Origin: SAR202 cluster bacterium bin16
GTDB taxonomy: Bacteria > Chloroflexota > Dehalococcoidia > Lucifugimonadales > Australimonadaceae
Length of the DNA stretch: 64,000 nt
Direction: 5' to 3'
NCBI GenBank assembly: GCA_002238425.1
Contig: MPMJ01000005.1
Span: 50,523 to 114,522 of the forward strand
Part shown: piece after piece, positions 21,323 through 36,027 of the stretch
Position numbering within the stretch: the first letter of the stretch is position 1
Layout: the number at the start of each line of letters is the position of its first letter
Notes under the pieces: model-generated
Database searches by the model: none
Seen by the model: the letters and a program-made list of their open reading frames with translations, nothing else
What the model was told of the DNA's origin: nothing
Translations under genes and position numbers: made by a program

Positions 21323-21339
21323 ACGGGAGAAGGGCGAAG

Positions 21340-22795
21340 CTACGCCCAGCTGCGCAGGTCCACGGACGGGAGCGACGTGGCCCCCATGAGGTAGGCGTCG
21401 ATGCCGTGGGCGGCCTGCCGCCCCTCTGCAATTGCCCACACGACGAGCGACTGGCCTCGTGCCATGTCTCCTGCGGCGAACACTCCGGGCACGCTGGTCA
21501 TCTTGGACACGTCTGTCTTGACGTTGCCTCGTCCGTCGAGCTCTACGCCAAGCTGCTCCAACAGCCCCTCGTGCTGGGGGTGCAGGAAACCCATGGCGAG
21601 CAGCACCAGCGACGCCTCCACCTCGAACTCGCTGCCGGGTACCTCGGTCATCGTGGGCCGGCCCGTGTCATCCGGCGGACCCCATTCGATGCGGGCTGCG
21701 TGGAGTCGCTCGACATGACCGTTGCTGCCCGATAGACGCTTCGTGAGGATGGAGTAGTCGCGGACGCCGCCTTCCTCGTGGGCGGCGGAACTGCGCAGGA
21801 TGAGGGGCCACAGGGGCCACGGATTGTTCTCCGACCTCGATGTGGGCGGTTCCGGGAGGATCTCCCATTGCATGACCGACTCTGCACCTTGGCGGTGGGC
21901 GGTCCCCAGGCAGTCGGCGCCGGTGTCGCCTCCGCCCAGAATCATGACCCGCTTGCCCTCGGCTGTGATGCGCTGCTCGGGAGGCACTTCCAAGCCACGA
22001 TTGATCCTGTTCTGTTGCATCAGGTAGTCAACTGCCAGGTGTACGCCCTCGAGCTCCTCGCCCGGGACATTCAGCCGGCGAGCAATCGTCGAGCCGCCGG
22101 TGAGGCAAACGGCGTCGTACTCTCGCCGCAGGTCGTCCGCGGAAACGTCCACGCCGACGTTGCAACTCGTGCGGAATTCGATTCCCTCCGCGGCCATCAA
22201 TTCGACGCGTCGATCGACAACACTCTTTTCCAGCTTGAAGTCGGGGATGCCGAGCGTGAGCAGCCCGCCCACGTACTCGTCACGCTCGAATACCGTGACC
22301 AGATGCCCGGCCCGGTTCAGCTGGACGGCGGCGGCCAGGCCGGCAGGACCGGACCCAACGACGGCGACGTGCTTGCCCGTCCGCTTCTCGGGCGGGTGCG
22401 GCTCCATCCATCCCTCGTCGAAGCCGCGGTCCACGATGGCCTTCTCGATGTATTCGATCGTGACAGGCTCCTCGTTGATGGAGAGCACGCAGGAGGCCTC
22501 GCAGGGCGCGGGGCATATCCTGCCCGTGAACTCGGGGAAGTTGTTGGTTGCGTGCAGCGCCGCCAGTGCATCCTGCCAGCGCCCCTTGTACACCAGGTCG
22601 TTCCAGTCGGGGATGAGATTACCCAGTGGACAGCCCTTGTGGCAGAAAGGGAGCGCGCAGTTCATGCAGCGCGCAGCCTGGGCCCGAGACTTGTCCTCGG
22701 GCCAAGCCTCGTAGATCTCGCGGTAGTCCTTCGTTCGCTCGCCGGCTGGCCGGCGCTCAGGGGGCACGCGCTCGAATTCTAGAAATCCGGTTGCC

Positions 22796-22803
<8 letters not shown>
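21340..22803 (-). CDS. gltD: Glutamate synthase small subunit
   Basis: 487 residues. Passes electrons from NAD(P)H through FAD to the large subunit. The N-terminal Fe-S region has CMNCALPFCHKGCPLGN and a second Cys set (CPAPCEASC). The FAD fold starts VVGSGPAGLAAAVQL, and the NAD(P)H fold has ILGGGDTGADC. The C-terminal GVFAAGDMARGQSLVVWAI closes the FAD site. GTG start at 22803, overlapping the gltB stop by 8 nt, so the subunits are translationally coupled. Confidence 0.96.
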
Positions 22804-27399
<4,596 letters not shown>

Positions 27400-27514
27400 G
27401 GATTACTCCTCGGCCTCTCAGCGCTGAACGCAAACAGTGCGCCTCTCCTCCGCCTGACCTGGAAGCCTAGAGGAAGAGAACGCTGCTCAACCTAACGGGG
27501 ATACGTACTTTCCA

Positions 27515-27523
27515 AGAATAGCA
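27515..27523 (-). promoter_or_regulatory. Extended -10 promoter TGCTATTCT for gltBD
   Basis: Minus strand TGC (27521-27523) then TATTCT (27515-27520), the same TGCTAT core seen upstream of rplY. The leader to the GTG at 27399 is about 110 nt. Confidence 0.45.
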
Positions 27524-27585
27524 GATTCCGCCACGCGGTAAAAGGCGCGGTACGCGTTCGGTACACCAGTGACACTCGGCCGCGA

Positions 27586-27615
27586 TTGACAGTCTTTCGC
27601 GCGCTGCCGGATAAT
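27586..27615 (+). promoter_or_regulatory. trp operon promoter TTGACA-N18-GATAAT
   Basis: Consensus -35 TTGACA (27586-27591), 18-bp spacer, -10 GATAAT (27610-27615). Transcription would start near 27622, just before the T-box. Confidence 0.75.
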
Positions 27616-27621
27616 CACTCC

Positions 27622-27906
27622 TGTTACAGGCTGGGATGGGGAGTAGTACTCCTTCTGGCGGGGCTTCAGAGAGCCGGGATTTGGTGAGAACCGGCGCCTG
27701 CGCGAAGGCCGAATGGACCCCTGAGCCTCGGTCCGAAGCCTGCGATGGCAGGATGTAGGCGCCGACGGGACCGCCCCGTTACAGGTGGACGGCATAACCC
27801 GCTTCACAGCGGCCGTGCCGGTAAGAGTCCCTCCGCATAGCGCTGAGGGAGAAGTAAGGGTGGCACCGCGGTAGCCCCGCCCCTTGTATGAGGAGCGGGG
27901 CTATTT
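27622..27906 (+). ncRNA. T-box riboswitch, tryptophan-specific
   Basis: Leader RNA that senses uncharged tRNA-Trp. Stem I contains the AGAG and GGTG loop-like motifs (27667-27690). The specifier is TGG at 27714-27716 in the usual GAA-xxx-ACC setting, the Trp codon. The antiterminator T-box GGGTGGCACCGCGG is at 27858-27871; its TGGC pairs with a tRNA end GCCA, agreeing with the G discriminator of bacterial tRNA-Trp. The terminator is AGCCCCGC (27873-27880) with GCGGGGCT (27895-27902) followed by ATTTTT. Low charged tRNA-Trp should therefore switch on the trp genes downstream. Confidence 0.95.
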
Positions 27907-27908
27907 TT
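27873..27908 (+). terminator. T-box intrinsic terminator
   Basis: 8-bp GC stem (27873-27880 with 27895-27902) and a run of five T. It is mutually exclusive with the antiterminator that uses the T-box sequence just upstream. Confidence 0.9.
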
Positions 27909-27928
27909 GTGTCCAAGAAGGAAGAGTG

Positions 27929-29419
27929 ATGGCGGACTACGTTCCGACGATCGAAGAGTTTAAGCGTCTGGCGCAGCAGGGCTACAACCTGATCCCGGTC
28001 TACCGGGAGGTCGTGGCCGATATGGAGACGCCTGTGTCCGCGTACCTGAAGATCACAGGCGGCGGCGAAAGCGTGTCATTCCTGCTGGAGAGCGTCGAAG
28101 GCGGCGAGCGGATGGCGCGCTTCAGTTTCATCGGCACGGAGCCCTATCGAGTGTTGCGGACGGGCGAGGGCGAACCGGACGGCCCCGGCGACCCGCTCCT
28201 TGCGATAGAGGCGGAGCTGGGGCGTTTCCGTCCTGCGCAGGTGGATGGACTCCCGCGCTTCGTCGGTGGGGCCGTTGGCTATCTCTCCTACGAGACGGTG
28301 CACTACTTCGAGCCGTCGGCGTCTATGGCCGGGCAGGACCCGCAAGGGCTGCCGGAGTCCATCTTCCTCTTCACGGACTCGCTGCTCGTCTTCGATCACC
28401 TGCGGCACTGCATCCAGGTCGTCGCCACGGCGTACGTGGATGGTTCGCCGGACGAGGCGTACGCGCGCGCCACGCAGCGCGTGGACGAACTGGCGGAGCG
28501 CCTCGCGAGCCCGCTTCCGCGGCAGGCGCAGCTGGCTGGAGGTCCCACAGAGGTGCCGGCCGCCGGCGGGTCCGGCGCGGAGCTCCTCGAACACTCCAAC
28601 AAGACACCCGGCGAGTACCACGGCATGGTGGAGCGCGCCCGCGAGTACATCGTGGCGGGCGACATCATCCAGGTGGTGCCGTCGCAGCGCGTGGAGTTGG
28701 CGGTTGAATCGAGTGCGTTCGACCTGTACCGCTCGCTTCGAGCGGTCAACCCGTCGCCGTACATGTACTACCTGTGGCTGGACGACTTCGCCATCGTGGG
28801 TGCATCGCCGGAGATGCTTGTCCGGGCGGAAGACGGCCTCGTCGAGACGCATCCCATCGCGGGTACGCGCCGCCGAGGGAAGGACACCCGGGAGGATGCG
28901 GCGCTGGAACGGGAACTGCTCGCAGACGAGAAGGAGCTCGCGGAGCACGTGATGCTGCTCGACCTGGGGCGCAATGACATCGGGCGGGTGAGCAAACCCG
29001 GCACGGTGCAGGTGACCCAGATGCTGGAGGTGGAGCGCTACTCCCACGTCATGCACCTCGTCTCCCACGTCACGGGTGAACTGCGTGATGACCGCTCGGT
29101 GTTCGATGCGTTGCGGGCCTGCTTCCCGGCGGGAACAGTATCGGGCGCGCCGAAGATACGTGCGATGCAGATCATCTCCGACCTGGAGGGCGAGCGACGG
29201 GGTGTCTATGCGGGCGCGGTGGGCTACTTCAGTTTCTCCGGCAACATGGACACCGCCATCGCCATCCGCACGATGGTCGTGAAGGACGGTAAGGCGTACC
29301 TGCAGGCGGGCGGAGGCGTGGTATTCGACTCGGACCCGGAGGCGGAACGGATGGAGTCGTTCTACAAGATGAACGCGCTGCTGCGGGCCATCACGCAGGC
29401 GGACACAGGGCGCGGGTAG
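27929..29419 (+). CDS. trpE: Anthranilate synthase component I
   Basis: 496 residues. Converts chorismate to anthranilate with ammonia supplied by TrpG. The N-terminal tryptophan-feedback motif LLES is present ([12 protein letters not shown]), so the enzyme should be inhibited by tryptophan. The catalytic domain has [32 protein letters not shown] and [15 protein letters not shown]. The ATG at 27929 follows AAGGAAGAG just after the T-box terminator; the open frame reaches back into the riboswitch but that part is not protein. Confidence 0.97.
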   Translation: MADYVPTIEEFKRLAQQGYNLIPVYREVVADMETPVSAYLKITGGGESVSFLLESVEGGERMARFSFIGTEPYRVLRTGEGEPDGPGDPLLAIEAELGRFRPAQVDGLPRFVGGAVGYLSYETVHYFEPSASMAGQDPQGLPESIFLFTDSLLVFDHLRHCIQVVATAYVDGSPDEAYARATQRVDELAERLASPLPRQAQLAGGPTEVPAAGGSGAELLEHSNKTPGEYHGMVERAREYIVAGDIIQVVPSQRVELAVESSAFDLYRSLRAVNPSPYMYYLWLDDFAIVGASPEMLVRAEDGLVETHPIAGTRRRGKDTREDAALERELLADEKELAEHVMLLDLGRNDIGRVSKPGTVQVTQMLEVERYSHVMHLVSHVTGELRDDRSVFDALRACFPAGTVSGAPKIRAMQIISDLEGERRGVYAGAVGYFSFSGNMDTAIAIRTMVVKDGKAYLQAGGGVVFDSDPEAERMESFYKMNALLRAITQADTGRG

Positions 29420-29444
29420 CCCTCGGGGCGCCAGGAGAACGCAG

Positions 29445-30014
29445 ATGCTGTTGCTCATCGACAACTACGACAGTTTCACCTACAACCTCTACCAGTTCCT
29501 GTGCGAACTGGGAGCCGACGTGCATGTGGTGCGGAACGACGCCATAACGCTGGATGAGATAGAGCAGATGGGGCCGGAGCGCATCGTCATCTCGCCGGGC
29601 CCGTGCACGCCGGAGGAGGCGGGCATCTCAACGGACGTCATCAGGCGGTTCGGTGGCCGCATGCCCATCCTGGGCGTTTGCCTGGGGCACCAGTGCATCG
29701 GCGTGGCGTACGGCGGTTCAGTGAGCGGCGCCGGAGAGATAGTCCACGGTAAAATGAGCGCGATAACGCACGACGGTAAGGGCGTCTTCGCTGGCTTGCC
29801 CAGCCCGTTCCAGGGCATCCGCTACCATTCGCTCGCCATCCAGCCGGATGCTACCCCTGAGGTGCTCGAGGTGACGGCACGGAGCGACAGCGGGGTCATC
29901 ATGGGTGTACGGCACAAGGAGTTCGCCGTGGAAGGCATCCAGTTCCATCCGGAGTCCATCATGACGCAGAACGGCAAAGACCTGCTGCGGAACTTCCTGG
30001 AGGCTGTTGCGTGA
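29445..30014 (+). CDS. trpG: Anthranilate synthase component II (glutamine amidotransferase)
   Basis: 189 residues. Class I amidotransferase that feeds ammonia to TrpE; may also serve para-aminobenzoate synthesis. Starts [13 protein letters not shown], nucleophile Cys in [10 protein letters not shown], oxyanion motif SPGPCTP and catalytic His-x-Glu in FHPES. It lies 25 nt after trpE, and its stop overlaps the GTG of the next gene. Confidence 0.96.
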   Translation: MLLLIDNYDSFTYNLYQFLCELGADVHVVRNDAITLDEIEQMGPERIVISPGPCTPEEAGISTDVIRRFGGRMPILGVCLGHQCIGVAYGGSVSGAGEIVHGKMSAITHDGKGVFAGLPSPFQGIRYHSLAIQPDATPEVLEVTARSDSGVIMGVRHKEFAVEGIQFHPESIMTQNGKDLLRNFLEAVA

Positions 30015-30580
30015 CGACCACGGAGCCTATTGGCACGTCACTATCCTCGGAATGGACCATGGACATTCCCGCTCGTGAGGCTTGCGAGCGGGCTCAGTTG
30101 CGGCTCGAAGCGCGCGGCTACCGGCTCAGCGGGCCGGTAGAGGAGAACGAGGACGGGTGCTGCCGGGTGGTGATGACCAACGAACGGACCCTGGGCGTGC
30201 GCCAGCGAAGACAGGGCAAGCTCATGCTCGCCCTTGCGATCGCGCTCACGCTGGTGCTGCTGGTGATGATGGCGCGCGACATAGGAGGCGAACGGGCGAT
30301 CGTCTCCGGGCCTCTGCTGGTGGCAGTGCTCCTTGGTGGGTTCGGGATGAATCGCCTGCGGACGCCGTTGCGCCCGCAGCGCAGAACGATGGACGTTTCC
30401 GTGACTGTCTTGCCCGACGGCTGCTGTTGCGTGCTCGCGAAAGGGGAGTTCGACTTCGGCGTGCTCGCCATCACCGACGACCCACCTACGAAGGCACAAC
30501 TGACTGCGGTTGGGGAAGCGTTGTCGGAGGACATGCGCGTGGTGGAAGGGCACCGTGGTGCCACGGAGGAGGCGCTGTGA
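30011..30580 (+). CDS. Unknown two-helix membrane protein inside the trp operon
   Basis: 189 residues and not recognised. A GTG start overlaps the trpG stop, and its own stop overlaps the trpD GTG, so it is locked into the operon on both sides. An N-terminal soluble part (about 1-68) has [19 protein letters not shown] and a CC pair at 50-51. A hairpin of two membrane helices lies at about 71-88 and 97-114. The C-terminal soluble part (115-189) has a CCC at 138-140. The two soluble parts look alike in outline, each with a (D/N)-G-C-C-(R/C) turn, suggesting repeats on the same membrane side. No enzyme motif is seen. Confidence 0.85.
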   Translation: MTTTEPIGTSLSSEWTMDIPAREACERAQLRLEARGYRLSGPVEENEDGCCRVVMTNERTLGVRQRRQGKLMLALAIALTLVLLVMMARDIGGERAIVSGPLLVAVLLGGFGMNRLRTPLRPQRRTMDVSVTVLPDGCCCVLAKGEFDFGVLAITDDPPTKAQLTAVGEALSEDMRVVEGHRGATEEAL

Positions 30581-31605
30581 TTCAGGAAGCGATAGGGAAA
30601 CTGGTGACGCGGCAGCCGCTGTCGGTAGAGGAGTCAGCCGCCGTCGCGGAAGACATCATGACGGGCGAGGCAACCCCTGCCCAGATCGGCGCGTTCCTGG
30701 TTGCCCTGCGCCTCACCGGCGAGACGGTGGAAGCGCTCACCGGCATGGCGCGCGTGATGCGCGAGAAGGCGCTCCACGTCAAAACCGACGGGCAGTTGGT
30801 GGACGTGGTAGGCACCGGCGGCGACGGCCTGCGGACGTTCAACGTCTCCACTGCGTCGGCGCTTACAGTCGCTGCGGCCGGCGCGAAAGTGGCGAAACAC
30901 GGGAACCGCGCCGCCTCTGGCAGCGTGGGCGCTGCGGACATCCTCGATGCGAACGGCGTGAGGTTGGAGCTGAGCCCGGAGGCCGTGGGACGTTGTATAG
31001 AAGAGGTGGGCGTAGGGTTCATGTTTGCGCAGGCGTTCCATCCCGCGATGCGGTTCGCGGGCCCGCCCCGCCGCGAGCTGGGAGTGCGCACCGTCTTCAA
31101 CTTCCTCGGGCCGCTGACGAATCCCGCGGGAGCGCTCTACCAGTTGCTTGGCGTAGCGCAGCCCGCCGATGCCCCGTACGACGTAGCCGAACTGATGGCG
31201 AACGTGCTCGGCGCGCTCGGCACGGAACGTTCGTGGGTGGTCCGGGGCGACGATGGCCTCGACGAACTGACGACGACGGCTGCGTCGCAGGTGTGGGAAG
31301 TCTCGGCTGACGGCGTGCGGCACTTCACGCTCACGCCGGAGGATGCGGGTCTGCCTCGAGGCACACTCGCCGACCTGCAGATTGACGGCGTGGAACAGGC
31401 GCGGGAAAAGTTCAGCCGGGCGCTATCGGCGGGCGATTCGCCGGAGAAGGACATGGTGCTGCTGAACTCGGCGGCGGCGCTCGTCGTGCGAGGCGTGGCA
31501 GAGGACCTGCCGTCCGGCGTGGCGAAGGCCCGTGCCGCCATAGACTCCGGCGGCGCATTGGAGAAACTGCGGCAGCTGGCGGAACTGAGCCAGTCGCTCG
31601 CGTAG
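30577..31605 (+). CDS. trpD: Anthranilate phosphoribosyltransferase
   Basis: 342 residues. Transfers phosphoribose from PRPP to anthranilate. Family motifs: VVGTGGDGLRTFNVSTASALTVAAAG for PRPP, KHGNRAASGSVGAADILD for anthranilate, and FMFAQAFHPAMR with NFLGPLTNPA. GTG start at 30577 overlaps the preceding stop. Eight nt separate it from trpC. Confidence 0.97.
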   Translation: MIQEAIGKLVTRQPLSVEESAAVAEDIMTGEATPAQIGAFLVALRLTGETVEALTGMARVMREKALHVKTDGQLVDVVGTGGDGLRTFNVSTASALTVAAAGAKVAKHGNRAASGSVGAADILDANGVRLELSPEAVGRCIEEVGVGFMFAQAFHPAMRFAGPPRRELGVRTVFNFLGPLTNPAGALYQLLGVAQPADAPYDVAELMANVLGALGTERSWVVRGDDGLDELTTTAASQVWEVSADGVRHFTLTPEDAGLPRGTLADLQIDGVEQAREKFSRALSAGDSPEKDMVLLNSAAALVVRGVAEDLPSGVAKARAAIDSGGALEKLRQLAELSQSLA

Positions 31606-31613
31606 CGGAAGCC

Positions 31614-32417
31614 ATGAGCACCACTGGCACGATCCTCGACAAGATACTGGAAGCGAAGCGCGCGGAACTCGTACGCCATCAGCGGGAGACACCGTTCTCG
31701 ACGCTGGAGTCGCAGGTGCGGGAGTCCCCCTTCCCACTCAATCTATCCGGCGCGCTCTGGGGCGACCGCGTGCGCCTCATCGCCGAGACGAAGAAGGCGT
31801 CGCCGTCCAAGGGGCTGCTCGCGCCGGAGTACGACCCTGCGGCTCTCGCGTCGACGTATGCATCGAACGGCGCGGCTGCCATATCCGTGCTGACGGAGGT
31901 CGACCACTTCCAGGGGAGCCTGGCGCACCTTGCGGCGGTCAAGGCGGCTGTCGGGCCGGAGGGGGTCCCCGTTCTCCGGAAGGACTTCCTGTTCGACCCG
32001 TACCAGCTGCTCGAAGCCCGCGTGCACGGCGCGGACGCGGCGCTCCTCATCGTCGCAGCGCTCTCGCCGGAGCAGTTGCGCGAGATGCTGGACGCCGCGC
32101 AGCGCATCTGGCTGCAGTGCCTCGTGGAAGTGCATGACGAACACGAACTTGAGACCGCGTTGAGCGCTGGCGCGGAGATCATCGGCGTCAACCACCGAGA
32201 CCTCCGCACCTTCAATGTGGACATCACACTCACGGGCCGGTTGCGCCCGCTCATCCCGCACGGGCGGATGGTGGTTGCTGAGAGCGGGATCAACTCGCGA
32301 GAGGACGTGGTTTCCCTCCAGCAGGCGGGTGTCCATGGCATACTGGTGGGCGAGGCGCTGATGACCGCGCCCGACATCGGCGAGAAGGTCCGGGAACTGT
32401 CAGGAGTGCAGGCGTGA
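31614..32417 (+). CDS. trpC: Indole-3-glycerol phosphate synthase
   Basis: 267 residues, a (beta-alpha)8 barrel that closes the indole ring. Catalytic Lys in IAETKKASPSKG (usual IAEIKxxSPS), LRKDFLFDPYQ and the phosphate site AESGINSREDV with GILVGEALM. Overlaps trpF by GTGA. It is not fused to trpF, unlike in enteric bacteria. Confidence 0.97.
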   Translation: MSTTGTILDKILEAKRAELVRHQRETPFSTLESQVRESPFPLNLSGALWGDRVRLIAETKKASPSKGLLAPEYDPAALASTYASNGAAAISVLTEVDHFQGSLAHLAAVKAAVGPEGVPVLRKDFLFDPYQLLEARVHGADAALLIVAALSPEQLREMLDAAQRIWLQCLVEVHDEHELETALSAGAEIIGVNHRDLRTFNVDITLTGRLRPLIPHGRMVVAESGINSREDVVSLQQAGVHGILVGEALMTAPDIGEKVRELSGVQA

Positions 32418-33112
32418 CACACGTGAAGATATGCGGCTTCCGCTCCGCCGAGCCGTTGCTCGCGGCAGTGGATGCGGGAGTGGACGCGGTGGGGCTCGTG
32501 TTCGTGCCGTCGGCGCGGAGGCGCCTTACGTCGGCGGAGGCTCGCGCGGTGCTCGACGAGGCGCGCGCGTCCGGACGGACGCTGCCCCCGATCGTTGGAC
32601 TGTTCGCGGACCAACCTCTGGACGAGGTTCGGGAGACCGTGACGTCGGTGGGGCTGGACGCGGTGCAACTGTGTGGGAGCGAGGGTGTGGAGTACGCGTC
32701 ACAGCTCGGCGTTCCGGTGTACAAGGTGATCAGCATCGACGCTGAGACGCCGATAAGCGCGCAGATGCCCCGCATCATGGTGTTACAGCAGCGCCACGCA
32801 CTGGCGGGCCACCGGATCGTGCTCGATGCGCAGGTGCCCGGCGAGTACGGCGGCACGGGTCAGCAGTTCGACTGGGACCTCGCGGCCGACTTCGCGGGTG
32901 CGTTCGAGATGAGCCTTGCAGGAGGCCTCTCGCCCGATAACGTGCAGGAGGCAGTCGAACGGGTGCGCCCGTGGGGCGTTGACGTCTCCACCGGCGTGGA
33001 GACGGACGGCGAGAAGGACTTGACCAAGGTGCGGGCGTTCGTGGAGACGGTGCGGGCGGTGGACGCACGCAAGAAGAAGGGCGGCCTTGCCCGTCTGTTG
33101 GGCAGGCGCTGA
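32414..33112 (+). CDS. trpF: Phosphoribosylanthranilate isomerase
   Basis: 232 residues. Amadori rearrangement of PRA to CdRP. Catalytic Cys in VKICGF at the N-terminus and the general acid Asp in [14 protein letters not shown]. The phosphate loop is in [14 protein letters not shown] and GVDVSTGVE. The last 13 residues are a basic tail ([13 protein letters not shown]) beyond the usual end. GTG start at 32414. Confidence 0.96.
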   Translation: MTHVKICGFRSAEPLLAAVDAGVDAVGLVFVPSARRRLTSAEARAVLDEARASGRTLPPIVGLFADQPLDEVRETVTSVGLDAVQLCGSEGVEYASQLGVPVYKVISIDAETPISAQMPRIMVLQQRHALAGHRIVLDAQVPGEYGGTGQQFDWDLAADFAGAFEMSLAGGLSPDNVQEAVERVRPWGVDVSTGVETDGEKDLTKVRAFVETVRAVDARKKKGGLARLLGRR

Positions 33113-33113
33113 C

Positions 33114-34307
33114 GTGACGACGCTTCCTGACGACAAGGGACGGTACGGCCAGTTCGGCGGCCAGTATGTGCCGGAGACGCTGATGCCGGCGCTGGCAGAG
33201 TTGACCGAGGCATGGGAAGAGGCCCGCGAGGACGACGCGTTCCAGGCTGAATTGGGCCGGCTGCTGCGGGACTACGTGGGGCGCCCTACCCCACTGCATC
33301 ATGCGCTGCGGCTCACTGAGTACGCCGGCGGCGCAGAGATATACCTGAAGCGTGAAGACCTGGCGCACACCGGCGCGCACAAGATCAACAACGCGCTGGG
33401 GCAGGGACTGCTGGCCAAACGCATGGGGAAGCGGCGCATCGTGGCGGAAACCGGCGCAGGGCAGCATGGCGTTGCGACAGCCACGGTCTGCGCGCTGCTC
33501 GGCATCGACTGCGTGGTCTACATGGGCGAGGAGGACATGCGCCGCCAGGCCCCGAACGTCTACCGCATGGGGATGCTCGGCGCGGAGGTCCGGCCCGTCA
33601 CCGCGGGCAGTCGCACGCTGAAAGAGGCGATAAGCGAAACCATCCGTGACTGGGTCACCAACGTCCGGGACACGCACTACATCATTGGCAGCGTCGTGGG
33701 TCCGCACCCCTATCCCATGATGGTGCGCGACCTGCAGTCGGTGATCGGTCGGGAGTCCCGGGAGCAGATGTTGGCGCAAGTAGGGCGCCTGCCAGACGCG
33801 GTCGTAGCGTGCGTCGGCGGCGGCTCAAACTCCCTGGGCCAGTTCCACTCGTTCATCCCGGACGAGGGCGTTCGCCTCATCGGGGTCGAAGCGGGTGGAG
33901 AAGGCGTGGAGACGGGAAGGCACGCCGCGTCGATCGGCGGCGGGAGCGTCGGAGTGCTGCACGGCTCAATGTCGTACATCGTTCAGGACGGCGACGGCCA
34001 GATCCACGAGACGCACAGCATTTCCGCCGGTCTGGATTACCCGGGCGTCGGGCCGGAGCACGCGTGGCTCCGTGAGAGTGGCAGAGCGGAATACGTGAGC
34101 ATTACGGACGAAGAGGCAGTCGCCGCCTTCCGGCTCACCTGCGAACTGGAAGGCATCATTCCTGCGCTGGAGTCGTCGCACGCGGTTGCGTACACGGTGC
34201 AGTCGCTTGCCGCCGACGTCGGAAATGGCGGCGCCGTGCTGGTCTGCATGAGCGGTCGCGGCGACAAGGACATGGGCACGATCATGGAGCGCGACGCTGC
34301 TTCCTGA
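33114..34307 (+). CDS. trpB: Tryptophan synthase beta subunit (TrpB1 type)
   Basis: 397 residues. PLP enzyme that joins indole and serine. PLP lysine is Lys90 in [13 protein letters not shown], with [14 protein letters not shown] and the phosphate site [10 protein letters not shown]. It is of the TrpB1 kind that normally pairs with TrpA. The GTG start at 33114 lies 1 nt after the trpF stop. No trpA follows: the next genes are nuo. TrpA must be encoded elsewhere or the enzyme uses free indole. Confidence 0.97.
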   Translation: MTTLPDDKGRYGQFGGQYVPETLMPALAELTEAWEEAREDDAFQAELGRLLRDYVGRPTPLHHALRLTEYAGGAEIYLKREDLAHTGAHKINNALGQGLLAKRMGKRRIVAETGAGQHGVATATVCALLGIDCVVYMGEEDMRRQAPNVYRMGMLGAEVRPVTAGSRTLKEAISETIRDWVTNVRDTHYIIGSVVGPHPYPMMVRDLQSVIGRESREQMLAQVGRLPDAVVACVGGGSNSLGQFHSFIPDEGVRLIGVEAGGEGVETGRHAASIGGGSVGVLHGSMSYIVQDGDGQIHETHSISAGLDYPGVGPEHAWLRESGRAEYVSITDEEAVAAFRLTCELEGIIPALESSHAVAYTVQSLAADVGNGGAVLVCMSGRGDKDMGTIMERDAAS

Positions 34308-34429
34308 GCCTGTCGGCGTTGACAGTTCAGGGGCAGGAACGGGAAGATAGGAACTCGGGAGACCGCTTCTTTCGCGCTTCACCGCGCGGGTAGAGAGCGG
34401 ATGGCAGGCAGCCTTACCCCAAGGAGCGC

Positions 34430-34807
34430 ATGGCCCCAGAGGGTTACGTCGTCAACTGGACGGCAGTCGTACTGGCGTCTGTGGTAGGCATCGTGGCGAT
34501 GGGCCTCATGCTTGCCGCTTCGGCGTTACTCTCTCCGCGCAGGCCCTCGAAGACGAAGGGCATCGCCTACGAGTCAGGCATCCTCCCCACGCCGCTGAAC
34601 TGGACGCAGTTCAACGTCCGCTACTACATCTTCGCCATCCTCTTCCTCATCTTCGATGTCGAGGCCGTGTTCCTCTTCCCATGGGCGCTGGTCTTCGCAG
34701 ACGAAGGGATTCCAGGCTACGTTTTCTACGCGATGATGCTCTTCATCGCGGTGCTGCTGCTGGGCGTCGTCTACGCCTGGCGAAAGGGGGTGCTGCGATG
34801 GAGATAG
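34430..34807 (+). CDS. nuoA: NADH-quinone oxidoreductase subunit A
   Basis: 125 residues, three membrane helices. Contains the diagnostic YESGILPT and [26 protein letters not shown]. Together with NuoH and NuoJ/K it forms the heel of the membrane arm near the quinone site. It begins the nuoABCDHIJKLMN cluster and overlaps nuoB by 10 nt. The 122-nt gap after trpB has a TTGACA (34319-34324) but no matching -10, so the promoter is uncertain. Confidence 0.96.
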   Translation: MAPEGYVVNWTAVVLASVVGIVAMGLMLAASALLSPRRPSKTKGIAYESGILPTPLNWTQFNVRYYIFAILFLIFDVEAVFLFPWALVFADEGIPGYVFYAMMLFIAVLLLGVVYAWRKGVLRWR

Positions 34808-35475
34808 AGAGCGGACAGGCACTGCCGGTCTTCCGGCCGTCCTCGTGGGAGCGGCCCAGGGAAGGGCGCTTCTTCGATTCGGACGAAGGCGGCGCGATCT
34901 CCACGGCCAAGGGCAACTCCCCAGCCCCGAACCTGATCAGGAACGCCGCGCCGGGCGTGGTCACCGCAAGGCTGGACGACCTCGCAGCGCTCGGCAGGAG
35001 CAACTCGCTCTGGACGCTCACCTTCGGGCTCGCGTGCTGCGCCATCGAGATGATCTCGACGCACATGGCGCACCACGACCTGGACCGCTTCGGCGTCGTC
35101 ACCTGGCCGTCGCCCCGTCAGTCGGACGTGATGATCGTGGCGGGGACGGTGGTCAAGAAGATGGCCGACCCCATCAAGCTGCTCTACGAGCAGATGCCGG
35201 ACCCGAAGTGGGTGATCGCGATGGGCACCTGTGCCACGAGCGGCGGCCCGTACTACCGCTCCTACAGCGTGGTCATGGGCGTGGACCATCTCGTGCCGGT
35301 GGACGTGTACGTTCCCGGCTGCCCGCCCCGTCCCGAGGCGCTGATGGACGGCATCGTCAAGCTGCAACAGAAGATCAAGCGCGACGCGAAAGAAGGCGTC
35401 CGCAGCGCCCCGGTAACGGTGGGGTCGGAGCCTGAATCGGCTCCCGAGTCCGGCGCCGAGGAGAACGATGACTGA
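34798..35475 (+). CDS. nuoB: NADH-quinone oxidoreductase subunit B
   Basis: 225 residues. Carries the N2 4Fe-4S cluster that reduces quinone. Ligands: the CC pair in [10 protein letters not shown], Cys in GTCATSGG and Cys in [11 protein letters not shown]. An N-terminal extension of about 50 residues and an acidic C-terminal tail flank the core. ATG at 34798 inside the end of nuoA. Confidence 0.97.
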   Translation: MEIESGQALPVFRPSSWERPREGRFFDSDEGGAISTAKGNSPAPNLIRNAAPGVVTARLDDLAALGRSNSLWTLTFGLACCAIEMISTHMAHHDLDRFGVVTWPSPRQSDVMIVAGTVVKKMADPIKLLYEQMPDPKWVIAMGTCATSGGPYYRSYSVVMGVDHLVPVDVYVPGCPPRPEALMDGIVKLQQKIKRDAKEGVRSAPVTVGSEPESAPESGAEENDD

Positions 35476-36019
35476 GCAGCAGCCTCCCGAAGAGCAGGCT
35501 GCCCCTCGCCCGGCAGCGCACCGTGGGCCTCCCATCGAGGTGGCCGAAGAGGTGCTCGACTCCCGTGGCGAGCACACCGCGGGCGCGCTTCGGCTGGCCT
35601 TGCGCGATATGGCGCTCGAGTCCGGCGGGCGCGACGATGTTCCTTGGGTCCGCATCGGGCGGGAGCACCTCATCCGCGCCGTGGAGTCCTGCGTGCGAAG
35701 CCCCAACCTCCGCATGGACATGCTCCACTGCCTGTTCGCCGTGGACTACGAGGAGCGCATCGAGTTGAACTACGTGCTCTTCTCGCTGGGGAACGGGCAC
35801 AAGTCGCTGCTGAAGGTGGACGTTCCACCTGACGATGCGCGCGTGGACTCGCTCACCGGCGTCTGGGAGGCAGCGGGCTGGTACGAGCGCGAAACGCACG
35901 ACCTGTTCGGCGTGGAATTCGATGGGAACCCGGACATGTCCCCGCTGATCCTGTACGAAGGCTTTGAGGGCTACCCCGGCCTGCGGAGCTTCCCGCTGCA
36001 CGACTACGAGGAGTGGTAG
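35468..36019 (+). CDS. nuoC: NADH-quinone oxidoreductase subunit C
   Basis: 183 residues. The 30-kDa subunit of the peripheral arm, separate from NuoD. Family motif [19 protein letters not shown], followed by [12 protein letters not shown] at the C-terminus. Overlaps nuoB by 8 nt. Confidence 0.95.
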   Translation: MTEQQPPEEQAAPRPAAHRGPPIEVAEEVLDSRGEHTAGALRLALRDMALESGGRDDVPWVRIGREHLIRAVESCVRSPNLRMDMLHCLFAVDYEERIELNYVLFSLGNGHKSLLKVDVPPDDARVDSLTGVWEAAGWYERETHDLFGVEFDGNPDMSPLILYEGFEGYPGLRSFPLHDYEEW

Positions 36020-36027
36020 GCGTTCCT

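Noticed and set aside
34319..34324. Consensus TTGACA as a nuo promoter
   Set aside because: No -10 resembling TATAAT lies at 16-18 bp; the nearest GATAGG is too far. Listed only as uncertain in the nuoA entry.
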